Assembly (NCBI RefSeq): GCF_029338315.1 | Contig: NZ_CP119794.1 | Span: forward strand, 2,604,001-2,668,000 | Reading direction: 5' to 3' | DNA from: Haloarcula regularis | GTDB lineage: Archaea; Halobacteriota; Halobacteria; Halobacteriales; Haloarculaceae | Length of the DNA: 64,000 bases | In this document: positions 25,767-33,581 of the stretch, piece by piece | Position numbering within the stretch: position 1 is the first letter of the stretch | Layout of the letters: each line of letters begins with the position of its first letter | Notes under the pieces: model-generated | Seen by the model: only the letters and a program-made list of their open reading frames with translations | Databases searched by the model: none | What the model was told of the DNA's origin: nothing | Made by a program: the position numbers and the translations under genes

Positions 25767-26770
25767 GCCTGCTGCTCGTCGCGCTCCAGTCGAGCCCCCT
25801 CGATGCGGTCCTCTGGCCGCTCTATCTGCTGCTCGAGCTGTGGACGGACCTGCTGTTCTGGGTCGCCGGCGTGACCGGGCTGGAACTCCTCCAGTACCGG
25901 TTCATGCACCGCGCCATCCTCGTCGGCCTCTGTATCGGCGTGATGGCGCCGCTCATCGGGACCTTCCTGGTCCACCGGCAGCTGGCGCTCATCGGCGACG
26001 CGCTCGCCCACACCGCCTTCGCCGGCGTCGCCGTCGGCCTCTTTCTCAACGGCGTCCTCGAGCTCGGCGTCTCGCCCTATCTGACGGCCGTGGTGGTCGC
26101 CATGCTGTCGGCGCTGCTCATCGAACTCATCTCCGAAGCGACCGACGCCTACAACGACGTCTCGATGGCCATCGTCCTCTCGACGGGGTTCGCGCTGGGG
26201 ACGGTCCTCATCAGCATCAACGCCGGGGGGCTGGCGGTCGGCATCAACCAGTTCCTCTTTGGCAACCTCTCGACGGTGTCGATGGAGAACGCCGCCATCC
26301 TGCTCGTCCTCTTTACCGTCATCGTGGTGACCGTCGCGGTCACGCGCAACCAGTTACTCTATGTCACCTTCGACGAGACGGCCGCGGCCGTCTCCGGACT
26401 CTCGGTCGGCTGGTACAACCGCATCATGGTGATGCTCACCGCGCTGGTCGTCGTCGGCGCGATGCAGATCATGGGCGTCATCCTCGTGGCCGCGATGCTC
26501 GTCGTCCCCGTCGCCGGTGCGGCACAGGTCTCGCGGAGCTTCTCCCAGTCGCTGCTGGTCTCGGTCGTCCTCGCCGAACTCGCGGTCCTGCTGGGCATCG
26601 GCGTCTCGTACTACGCCGGGGCGACCGCCGGGGGCGTCATCGTCCTCGTGGCCGTCGCCATCTACGTCGTCGCGGTGGTCGTCGGGAAGGTACAGACGGC
26701 CGTCGGCGACGAGACGGTCGCCGAAGTCGGGCACATCTCCGCCGAGGACGCCGACCCGACCTCCGACTGA
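25763..26770 (+). CDS. znuB: Zn/Mn-type metal ABC transporter, permease
   Basis: A 335-residue integral membrane protein of the ABC-3 family with eight or nine predicted helices. FLVHRQLALIGDALAHTAFAGVAVGL is the family-typical second and third helix region, and GVILVAAMLVVPVAGAAQVSRS the C-terminal transport core. The N-terminus is about 40 residues longer than bacterial ZnuB, with an extra hydrophobic segment (LYLLLELWTDLLFWVAGVTG). It faces the fluoride channel genes tail to tail. Confidence 0.9.
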   Translation: MSLLLVALQSSPLDAVLWPLYLLLELWTDLLFWVAGVTGLELLQYRFMHRAILVGLCIGVMAPLIGTFLVHRQLALIGDALAHTAFAGVAVGLFLNGVLELGVSPYLTAVVVAMLSALLIELISEATDAYNDVSMAIVLSTGFALGTVLISINAGGLAVGINQFLFGNLSTVSMENAAILLVLFTVIVVTVAVTRNQLLYVTFDETAAAVSGLSVGWYNRIMVMLTALVVVGAMQIMGVILVAAMLVVPVAGAAQVSRSFSQSLLVSVVLAELAVLLGIGVSYYAGATAGGVIVLVAVAIYVVAVVVGKVQTAVGDETVAEVGHISAEDADPTSD

Positions 26771-26775
26771 CTCTC

Positions 26776-27123
26776 CTACCAGAGCGCGACGGCGATTGCC
26801 CCGCCGGCTGTGACTCCGACCAGTGCCGCGAGGAGGGTCCCGCCGGCGTACAACCCCGCCGCCCGCGGGTGGCCGAGTTCGGCCAGGCGCACCGTCTCGA
26901 ACGCGAACGACGAGAACGTCGTGAACGCGCCACAGAACCCCGTCCCGACGACCAGGAGGGCCGACTCGCCGACCGGGGCGGCGACCAGCGCACCCAGCAG
27001 GACACTCCCGAGGACGTTCACGGCCAGCGTGTCGGCCCGGTCGCGTTCGAGCCGGGTGCCGACGAAGTGACGCCCGAGCGCGCCCGCGACGCCGCCTGCC
27101 CCGACGAGCAGCAACGGGTTCAC
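26776..27123 (-). CDS. crcB2: Fluoride channel subunit CrcB/Fluc, second of a tandem pair
   Basis: A 115-residue, four-helix membrane protein. NPLLLVGAGGVAGALGRH opens it, DTLAVNVLGSVLLG is the second helix, and GFCGAFTTFSSFAFE is the fluoride-channel signature with the Phe box and polar track. Fluc proteins work as antiparallel dimers, and two-gene versions form heterodimers. The start is GTG at 27123, overlapping the stop of the upstream copy by 4 bp (GTGA). Confidence 0.9.
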   Translation of the reverse strand: MNPLLLVGAGGVAGALGRHFVGTRLERDRADTLAVNVLGSVLLGALVAAPVGESALLVVGTGFCGAFTTFSSFAFETVRLAELGHPRAAGLYAGGTLLAALVGVTAGGAIAVALW

Positions 27124-27513
27124 GACAGCCACCTCGCGACGAGTCGACCCAGCACGACGGCGATGAAGGCCAGCGCGTAGTTCGCGGCGACGTTCCCTAC
27201 CGACAGCGCCGGCGACAGGCCGCTGGTCTGGACGGCGAAGGTGCTGTAGGTGGTAAACGAGGAGAGGAATCCCGTCCCGAGGACCAGCCGGGTCTCCGCC
27301 GAGAGGGCACCGGCGAGGTGGGCCTCGTACAGCAGGACCCAGCGCGAAACTCCCCAGGACGTTGACCGCCAGCGTCCCGACGACGGCGCCCTCTACCATC
27401 CCCAGGCCGGGCGCCGCGACCGTCGCCGTGTGACGCAGCACGGCCCCCGCGAACCCGCCGACGGCCACGAGCAGGAGTGGCTCGGCCCGCGAGAGGCCGT
27501 GTGGCTCGCTCAT
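27120..27513 (-). CDS. crcB1: Fluoride channel subunit CrcB/Fluc, first of a tandem pair (frameshifted)
   Basis: About 131 residues. The N-terminus (LLLVAVGGFAGAVLRHT, GTLAVNVLGSFALG) is followed, after an indel near 27340, by LLYEAHLAGALSAETRLV. The channel signature FLSSFTTYSTFAVQTSGLSP comes next, and the tail ends LGRLVARWLS at 27120. A gaatacc-type promoter lies about 27 nt before the ATG. With its partner it would form a heterodimeric fluoride exporter in the membrane. Confidence 0.8.
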
Positions 27514-27541
27514 TGGTGGAGACTCCGTGCCCCGGTATTCG

Positions 27542-28621
27542 TCAGTTGTGGTTGGCGGCCGAGCTGGCCGAGGCTCGGTCCCGTCCGACCGCGACCGCCG
27601 ACGCGCGCGGGCTCTCGCCCCCGTGTGGCGTCTCCCGCTCGCGAATCCGGACGGTGTGGGTCGACTCGGTGGCGTCGTCGACGACCAGCGCCGTCCCCGT
27701 CTCCGCCGGCAGGCCGGTCGCCAGCTCCTCTGTCAGGTACGTCGGCCGCGCCGCCGACAGCGCGTCGAGATCCGCCCGACTCGTCAGGTGGTGAGCGACC
27801 AGCAGGTCGGCCTGCGAGACAGCGACGGCCGGGAGCGCGCTGGGTCGCTGGGTCGCCAGCCAGCAGCTCACTCCGGGCTGGCGACCCCGCGTCACCAGCC
27901 GCCGGAGCGGTCTGGACGCGACGCCGTCGGTGAACGCGTGGGCCTCGTCGACGAGCAGCCAGGGCAAGCGGTCGGTCGCGTCCGCGACCCGGGCGTCGTA
28001 GAGCACGCTGGCGACGGCCGCGAGTACCGCACCCGCCGCCTCGCTGTCGAGGCCGGTCATGTCGAGGACGGTCACCTCGTCGGCACACAGCCGCCGGACG
28101 CCCAGGCCGTCGGGGTCGAAGACGCCCCACGACGCCGCCAGGGCAAGGTGGTTCGCCGCCGCCCGGCGCGCGGACGCGTCGGCGTCGCTCGCGGTGACCC
28201 ACTCGCGCATCGCCGCGAGCGTCGCACACTCGCTGGCGGCCCGCCAGACGAGCGCGCCGGCGCCGCCGTCGGGCGCCAGGTTCAGGACGGTACACCACTG
28301 GCGCGGACCGAGGCTGTCGGCCCGGACTGTCGGATCGACCCGGCGGGCGTTGAGGCCAGTCTCCGAGCCGGCGAGTGCGCCGAACGCGCCCATCGGGTCC
28401 GCGACCACCGGCGTCACGCCCTCTGTGGTGGCCAGCCCCTCCAGCAGGACCCCGAGCGTGTACGTCTTCCCGGTGCCGCGCTTGCCGACGACGAGCCCCA
28501 CGTGTGGCCGGTCGACGTCGAGTGTCACGCGCGCCCCGTGGCTCCCATCTCGCGCCCGGTACCGCCCCAGCGGGGCGACCGGCCGGTCCCCGCGTCCCGT
28601 CTCGCGTCCGATGACGACCAT
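27542..28621 (-). CDS. HerA-like / DUF87 ATPase
   Basis: A 359-residue P-loop ATPase of the FtsK-HerA superfamily. Walker A is GKRGTGKTYTLG near residue 50, Walker B is LPWLLVDEAHAF, a sensor-like SCWLATQRPS follows, and a Thr/Asp-rich beta end closes it. A short N-terminal beta barrel precedes the ATPase core, as in HerA. It lacks an adjacent NurA nuclease gene, so it is likely one of the HerA relatives of unknown role rather than the repair helicase. It is divergently paired with the pilin-like gene through mirror-image promoters (28644-28673). Confidence 0.8.
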   Translation of the reverse strand: MVVIGRETGRGDRPVAPLGRYRARDGSHGARVTLDVDRPHVGLVVGKRGTGKTYTLGVLLEGLATTEGVTPVVADPMGAFGALAGSETGLNARRVDPTVRADSLGPRQWCTVLNLAPDGGAGALVWRAASECATLAAMREWVTASDADASARRAAANHLALAASWGVFDPDGLGVRRLCADEVTVLDMTGLDSEAAGAVLAAVASVLYDARVADATDRLPWLLVDEAHAFTDGVASRPLRRLVTRGRQPGVSCWLATQRPSALPAVAVSQADLLVAHHLTSRADLDALSAARPTYLTEELATGLPAETGTALVVDDATESTHTVRIRERETPHGGESPRASAVAVGRDRASASSAANHN

Positions 28622-28643
28622 AGGAGGCCTGGTCCCGTCCCGG

Positions 28644-28673
28644 TACTTGAACCTCCGGGCGAGGGTTCAAGTA
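28644..28673. promoter_or_regulatory. Mirror-image divergent promoters (10-bp perfect inverted repeat)
   Basis: TACTTGAACC (28644-28653) and GGTTCAAGTA (28664-28673) are exact reverse complements around a 10-nt spacer. Each arm contains a TTCAAGTA box about 27 nt from the start codon of its gene (ATG 28621 on minus, ATG 28697 on plus). The simplest reading is two back-to-back leaderless core promoters, which must compete or be co-controlled. Confidence 0.6.
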
Positions 28674-28696
28674 GGAACCCGCGGCCAGTCCGGCCC

Positions 28697-29152
28697 ATGT
28701 TCGAGGCGCTGTGGCGCGACGACCGCGCCATCGAGGGACTGCCCATCAGACTGGTCATCGCGCTCGTCGTCGGCGTGGCCTGCCTGAGCGTGATGATGAG
28801 CACCATCTCCGGGATGGAGACGCTGCAGGTCACCGAGGTCGACGTCGAGCCCGAACCGGAGGTGATGGCCCCGCCTTCGGCCCAAGAGAACGTGACCGTC
28901 TCCGTCACCGTCGTCGACCCGGACGGCGGGGCGGTCGCCGGGGCGACGGTGGTCGCCAAGAGCGGGACCGCGTCGCTCTCGGGGGTGGCGACGGCCGAGA
29001 CGAACGCCACCGGGACGGCGACGCTCACGCTGTCGCCGACGTTAGAGCAGAACCAGCGGGAGGGGACGGTGAGGTTCGACGTGAAACCGCCCGCCGGGAG
29101 CAACTACCGGGACGACCGGTCGAACACGGCCTTGCTGGTGGTCCGGTCGTGA
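28697..29152 (+). CDS. Membrane-anchored pilin-like protein with Ig/carboxypeptidase-regulatory-like domain (DUF7382-like)
   Basis: A 151-residue protein. A basic/acidic N-terminus (MFEALWRDDRAIEG) precedes one hydrophobic helix (IRLVIALVVGVACLSVMMS), as in archaeal pilin-like proteins. After an acidic Pro linker comes a beta-sandwich with VTVSVTVVDPDGGAVAGATV, typical of surface domains that decorate S-layer or pili. I believe this matches the haloarchaeal family DUF7382, from memory. The divergent neighbour is a HerA-like ATPase. Confidence 0.65.
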   Translation: MFEALWRDDRAIEGLPIRLVIALVVGVACLSVMMSTISGMETLQVTEVDVEPEPEVMAPPSAQENVTVSVTVVDPDGGAVAGATVVAKSGTASLSGVATAETNATGTATLTLSPTLEQNQREGTVRFDVKPPAGSNYRDDRSNTALLVVRS

Positions 29153-29158
29153 GCGGGG

Positions 29159-29890
29159 CTACCGGTCCCAGTCGATCCACTCCTGCTCCCAGCCGTTCCG
29201 GGACTGGGCCGACCGCCGGGCGTGTTCGCGGTCCTCGCGCCGCGTCCGGTTGCGCTCGACGGTGTCGGCCTGCTCGCCCTCGACGAGCATCGGCTGGAAC
29301 GCGACGCTCCCCAGGCGCTGGTCGACGCCGTCGGGCGTCACGATGGCGAGCGCCTGCTGGCTGGCTCCGAGTGGCATCACCAGCCGACCGTCCGGCGACA
29401 GCTGCTCGCGCAGCGCTCGCGGCGGTTCGATGGCCGCCGCCTCCACCAGGATCCGGTCGTAGGGGGCGTACTCCGGGAGGCCGCCGGCGCCGTCGCGGCA
29501 GTCGACGAGCACGCCCTCGTAGCCCGCCTCCGCGAGGTTCGAGCGCGCCTCGATGACCAGCCGCCGGGTGATGTCGATGGCCTGGACGTTAGCCGCCCCG
29601 ACGTGTTCGGCGAGCACGGCGGCGGTGTAGCCCACGCCCGCCCCCACGACCAGCACCGTGTCGTCCGCGTCCGGGTCCAGCGCCTCCAGCAGTCTGGCGG
29701 CGGTGTTGGGGGCGAGCACGCGGGTGCCCAGGCGCTCGAACGGCCGGTCGGAGTAGGCCTGCTCCTCGCCGACGAACGCCTCGCGCGCCACCGCCCGCAT
29801 CGCGGCCGAGAGCCAGTCGCTGTGCACGACCCCCTTGCTGTCGTGTTCCAGGCTCGCGACCATGTCGTCCCGCAGTACCGCCGGGTCCAT
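29159..29890 (-). CDS. pcm2: Protein-L-isoaspartate O-methyltransferase, paralogue 2
   Basis: A 243-residue SAM-dependent repair enzyme that methylates isoaspartyl residues in damaged proteins. The SAM motif VVGAGVGYTAAVLAE lies near residue 80, and DRILVEAAAIEPPRALREQL and DGRLVMPLGASQQA follow. The C-terminus has a 50-residue charged extension (RRSAQSRNGWEQEWIDWDR), not seen in paralogue 1. It is one of two adjacent, divergent copies on the same strand; such doubling is common in haloarchaea. Confidence 0.9.
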   Translation of the reverse strand: MDPAVLRDDMVASLEHDSKGVVHSDWLSAAMRAVAREAFVGEEQAYSDRPFERLGTRVLAPNTAARLLEALDPDADDTVLVVGAGVGYTAAVLAEHVGAANVQAIDITRRLVIEARSNLAEAGYEGVLVDCRDGAGGLPEYAPYDRILVEAAAIEPPRALREQLSPDGRLVMPLGASQQALAIVTPDGVDQRLGSVAFQPMLVEGEQADTVERNRTRREDREHARRSAQSRNGWEQEWIDWDR

Positions 29891-29938
29891 GTCACAGAGT
29901 TCGGCCGGAGCTATATCAATGACGCGCCCGCCGCGGCG

Positions 29939-30565
29939 CTACTGCAACCGGACGAACCGGACGGCGCCGTGGGTGTCGACCGACAGCGAGCCGTCGGCGC
30001 GGCGCCGGGCCTCAACGAGGCGCTGCCGGTCGCCGCCGATGGGCGCGAGCAACAGGCCTCCGGGCTGGAGCTGCTCGACGACGGCCGGCGGGAAGGACGG
30101 GGCCGCACAGGTCAGGTAGGCACCCTCGTAGGAGGCGTGCTCGGGCCACCCCTCCTTCCCGTCGCCGACGCGAACCGACACGGCGTCGTAGCCCAGGGAC
30201 GCGAGCGTCTCGCGGGCGCGCTCGGCCAGCGGTTCGCGGTACTCGACGCTGTAGACGTGTTCGGGGCCGACCAGCTCGGCCGTAACGGCGGCGTGGTAGC
30301 CACACCCGGTGCCGACCTCGAGCACGTCGTCGCCGGGCCGGAGGGCGAGCAAGTCGGCCATCTTCGCGACCATGTGCGGCGCCGAGATGGTCTGACCCTC
30401 GCCGATGGGCAACGGGCGGTCCTCGTAGGCCTCCTCGCGGAGCCCCTCGGGGACGAACCGGTGTCGCGGGACCGCCTCCAGAGCGTCCAGGACGGCTTCG
30501 CCGACCCGGTCGCGTTTACCGAGTCGGTCGACGAGTGCCCCCCGCTGTCGTCCCCAGTCGGGCAT
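29939..30565 (-). CDS. pcm: Protein-L-isoaspartate O-methyltransferase, paralogue 1
   Basis: A 208-residue classical Pcm. RHRFVPEGLREEAYEDRPLP is the conserved substrate-loop region, GQTISAPHMVAKM is the diagnostic Pcm motif, and VGTGCGYHAAVTAEL is SAM motif I. It retains the canonical ISAP motif, whereas the neighbouring paralogue at this position reads GTRVLAPNTAARL. Paralogue 1 is therefore the likelier housekeeping repair enzyme. It follows the zinc-ribbon protein gene by one base. Confidence 0.92.
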   Translation of the reverse strand: MPDWGRQRGALVDRLGKRDRVGEAVLDALEAVPRHRFVPEGLREEAYEDRPLPIGEGQTISAPHMVAKMADLLALRPGDDVLEVGTGCGYHAAVTAELVGPEHVYSVEYREPLAERARETLASLGYDAVSVRVGDGKEGWPEHASYEGAYLTCAAPSFPPAVVEQLQPGGLLLAPIGGDRQRLVEARRRADGSLSVDTHGAVRFVRLQ

Positions 30566-30566
30566 C

Positions 30567-31220
30567 CTACCAGGCCGACCAGGCCGTGGTCGACTCGTCG
30601 CGCACCAGCAGTCGGTCGATGTCCTTCGCGAAGGCCATGTCGCCGTCGAAGTCCAGCTTCTCGTGCTGGTAGCCGTGGGCGTCGTCGCGGACGTGGATGC
30701 CCTCGACGGTGAACTCCTCGTCGCCGAACTGCTCGGTCCCGCCGACGACGAACTCGAAGTCGCCGGGGACCTGCAGCTTGAAGCTCTCGGTCTCGTCGTG
30801 GCGTCCGTCTTTCGGGTGCATCGTGACGTTGACCGCGACGTTCCCGACCGCGCGGGACCAGATGGTCCCGACGTCGGTGACCGGGGCCTCCTCCGTGCGG
30901 CCGTCGGCGGTCTCCAGGCTGGTGATGCGGACGGTCATCACCGCCTCCTCGGTCTCTAAGAGGAACTCCTCGCCGACCTTCAGGGCCTCGTCCTCGGGGA
31001 CGTCGACCTGCGCGGAGAAGGAGTCGCCGTCCTGCGAGACGACGACGTCGGTCTGGACGGTGCGTTCCTCGGGCAGTCGCTCCTTGTGAACGTGGTCACA
31101 GGCCGTACAGCGGACCGTGACCTGGCCGCCGGGCTTGAGTACCTCGTGGACGGTCTCGACGTCCGGCGAACAGGCCGGGCACGGCAACGCGATGCGGTCG
31201 CCCGGTGTAGCGTCAGTCAT
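30567..31220 (-). CDS. HVO_0476-family zinc-ribbon protein
   Basis: A 217-residue archaeal protein. The N-terminal zinc ribbon has cysteine pairs CPAC and CTAC. A beta-rich region follows, ending VRDDAHGYQHEKLDFDGDMA. The function is unknown; the family name comes from the Haloferax gene. TATA-like CCATTTACG is about 27 nt upstream of the start. It is co-directional with the two pcm genes and nearly touches the first (one base), so it may work in the same protein-quality context. Confidence 0.8.
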   Translation of the reverse strand: MTDATPGDRIALPCPACSPDVETVHEVLKPGGQVTVRCTACDHVHKERLPEERTVQTDVVVSQDGDSFSAQVDVPEDEALKVGEEFLLETEEAVMTVRITSLETADGRTEEAPVTDVGTIWSRAVGNVAVNVTMHPKDGRHDETESFKLQVPGDFEFVVGGTEQFGDEEFTVEGIHVRDDAHGYQHEKLDFDGDMAFAKDIDRLLVRDESTTAWSAW

Positions 31221-31416
31221 ACCTCCCGTTCTAGCGCCCGGGCGTAAATGGTCGTCGCACCGGCGCTATCTGTGGTCTGCCGTCCCATAGCGATAGGAAG
31301 CCTGCCGTCGACCGACACGGGACCGCCGGACGTGACCGGGCTCGCCACTCGCCCTGCCGGCGGTCCCCGACCGCCCCTGTTCGCGGGTCGCCGCGTTCAC
31401 GGCTCGCGTTCCCCGT

Positions 31417-32370
31417 TCACTCTCCACGAGGAAGTTCCACTTCCTCGCCGTCCGCATACACGGTCGGTTCCGTCAGGATGCCGTCGAGGTGGAGCGGCGC
31501 GTGGACGTCGCCGCCGATGGCGTGGTCGTCGCCGATGGCGATGTGGACGGTGCCGCCGGCCTTCTCGTCCAGCAGTACTGACCCGACCAGTTCGGTGACG
31601 GCGACGTTGGTCCCGATGCCGAGTTCGGCGAGGTTGTAGGCGTCCGCGCCGACGTCCTCGGCGGCGTCCTCGACCTGCTCGCGGATGGCGGGATCGGAGA
31701 TGTCGGTGACCTGGCCGTCCTCGACCTCGAAGGAGAGCAGTTCGCCGTCGAGTTTCCCGTGGGGACGCATCGTTCCGTCGACGACGAATGTGCCGTCGGC
31801 CGTCTCCGGCGAGACGAACACCTCGCCGGCGGGGAGGTTCGACATCGCGCCGGCCTCGTGGACGATGCCGGTGTCGAGATGCCACTCGCGCGAGCCCAGA
31901 CCGAAGGTGATATCGGTACCCTGGGGAGTCGTGACGCGGATCTCGCCGGCGCCCTCGACCTGGGCGAGCACGTCTTCACAGTGCTGCTCGATGGCCTCGT
32001 AGTCGGCGTCCAGCCCCATCAGGAACACGCCCTCGGTGATGCCCGGCAGCGTCGCGACCCGGGCGCCGGCGGCGTTGGCCTCGCTCCGGGCCTCGGTGTG
32101 GGTCAGGCTCTTGGTGGTCGGCGCGAGGACCACGTCTGCCGTCCGCATCGCGCCGGCGACGGGTGCCGGTGGCTCCTCGCCGTGCTGGTTGCCCGGCGGG
32201 TAGCGGACGAAGACGCTGTCGTCGGTGGTCTCGCTTGCGACCCGGTACAGCGCCTCGCCGATGGCCTTGCGCTTGTCGTCGGTGACGACGGCACACGATT
32301 CGTCGGCCTGGAGGTGCAGACACTGGTGGATGGCGGTCTCCGCTGGCTTCCGCAGCGAGGAGTTGTCCAT
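31417..32370 (-). CDS. M29-like aminopeptidase
   Basis: A 317-residue cytoplasmic metallopeptidase-like protein. Features are an N-terminal nucleotide-like fold (HQCLHLQADESCAVVTDD), VRYPPGNQHGEEPP, a metal-binding region around GSREWHLDTGIVHEAGAMSN with conserved His/Glu, PAGEVFVSPETADGTFV and a final HIAIGDDHAIGGDVHAP loop. This layout matches leucyl aminopeptidases of MEROPS M29 and the related NicX dioxygenases; aminopeptidase is likelier in haloarchaea. TATA-like AGTTAATCC is 25 nt upstream. Confidence 0.85.
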   Translation of the reverse strand: MDNSSLRKPAETAIHQCLHLQADESCAVVTDDKRKAIGEALYRVASETTDDSVFVRYPPGNQHGEEPPAPVAGAMRTADVVLAPTTKSLTHTEARSEANAAGARVATLPGITEGVFLMGLDADYEAIEQHCEDVLAQVEGAGEIRVTTPQGTDITFGLGSREWHLDTGIVHEAGAMSNLPAGEVFVSPETADGTFVVDGTMRPHGKLDGELLSFEVEDGQVTDISDPAIREQVEDAAEDVGADAYNLAELGIGTNVAVTELVGSVLLDEKAGGTVHIAIGDDHAIGGDVHAPLHLDGILTEPTVYADGEEVELPRGE

Positions 32371-32481
32371 ACCGACGGGTCGTCCCGGCGGATTAACTCT
32401 TGGTGGGCCGGTGCTCGTGTCCTGTGGTATCTCCTGTCATTAGTACAACAATCCGAGTTAATTTCTCTGAAAAACTACCGA

Positions 32482-32491
32482 AAAGAATATC
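32482..32491 (+). promoter_or_regulatory. TATA-like promoter of gapB
   Basis: AAAGAATATC is centred about 28 nt upstream of the gapB ATG at 32516, consistent with a leaderless transcript. AT-rich DNA precedes it back to about 32440. Confidence 0.45.
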
Positions 32492-32515
32492 GTGGTGCCC
32501 CGAGTACGAAGGTAC

Positions 32516-33580
32516 ATGCTCCACGTGGGCATCAACGGATTCGGCACCATCGGCAAGCGCGTCGCTGACGCGGTGCGTGCCCAACCGGACATGACTGTCG
32601 CGGGCGTCGCGAAACGCTCGCCGAACTTCGAGGCAACCATCGCGACCGACCGGGGCTATGATCTCTATGCCGCCGGCGACCGCGACCCCTTCGAGGACGC
32701 CGGCATCCCGACCGCCGGCACCGTCCACGACCTGGTCGCCGCGAGCGACGTCGTCGTCGACGCGACCCCGAGCGGCGTCGGTGCCGAGAACGCGTCGCTC
32801 TACGCCGACCACGACACGCCGGCCATCTTCCAGGGCGGCGAGGCCGCCGACGTCGCCGACGTGAGTTTCAACGCCCGGGCGAACTACGACACCGCCGTCG
32901 GCGTCCGGTCTGTCCGCGTGGTCTCGTGTAACACCACCGGCCTCTCGCGTCTCTTCGCCCCTATCGAGGAGGCCTACGGCATCGAGAAGGCCCGCGTGAC
33001 ACTCGTGCGCCGGGGCGGCGACCCGGGCGACTCCAGTCGCGGGCCCATCAACGACACGCTCCCGGACCCTGTCGAGATCCCCTCCCACCACGGCCCGGAC
33101 GTCCAGACCGTCTTCCCCGACCTGGACATCGACACGATGGGGATGAAAGTGCCGACGACGCAGATGCACACCCACTCGGTCAACGTCACGCTGGCGTCCG
33201 AACCCACCAGCGACGCCGTCAGAGACCTCCTCTCGCGGGAGTCACGGCTCTTTCTCATCCCCGAGTCGCTGGGAATCGACGGCACGGGCAAGATAAAGGA
33301 GTACACGCGCGACGCCGGCCGCTCCCGGGGCGACGTCTGGGAGAACTGCATCTGGGCCGAGTCGGTCACCGTCCAGGGCCGGGACCTCTATCTGTTCCAG
33401 GCCATCCACCAGGAGGCCGACGTCGTTCCCGAGAACATCGACGCCGTCCGGGCGCTCTCCCGGCGGACGGCCAGCGCCGAGCAGAGCATTGCCCGCACGA
33501 ACGAGGCGCTCGGCATCGGCCGCGGCCTCGTCCAGCACGAGGGGACGCCCGCCCGCGTCGACGGCCTCGCGGACGACTGA
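32516..33580 (+). CDS. gapB: Type II glyceraldehyde-3-phosphate dehydrogenase
   Basis: A 354-residue archaeal type II GAPDH converting glyceraldehyde-3-phosphate, phosphate and NAD(P)+ to 1,3-bisphosphoglycerate. [18 protein letters not shown] is the N-terminal nucleotide-binding loop. The catalytic cysteine is C138 in [27 protein letters not shown] lies in the catalytic domain. Haloarchaea often carry gapA and gapB, with GapB thought to serve gluconeogenesis. A TATA-like AAGAATATCG lies about 27 nt before the ATG. Confidence 0.95.
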   Translation: MLHVGINGFGTIGKRVADAVRAQPDMTVAGVAKRSPNFEATIATDRGYDLYAAGDRDPFEDAGIPTAGTVHDLVAASDVVVDATPSGVGAENASLYADHDTPAIFQGGEAADVADVSFNARANYDTAVGVRSVRVVSCNTTGLSRLFAPIEEAYGIEKARVTLVRRGGDPGDSSRGPINDTLPDPVEIPSHHGPDVQTVFPDLDIDTMGMKVPTTQMHTHSVNVTLASEPTSDAVRDLLSRESRLFLIPESLGIDGTGKIKEYTRDAGRSRGDVWENCIWAESVTVQGRDLYLFQAIHQEADVVPENIDAVRALSRRTASAEQSIARTNEALGIGRGLVQHEGTPARVDGLADD

Positions 33581-33581
33581 A

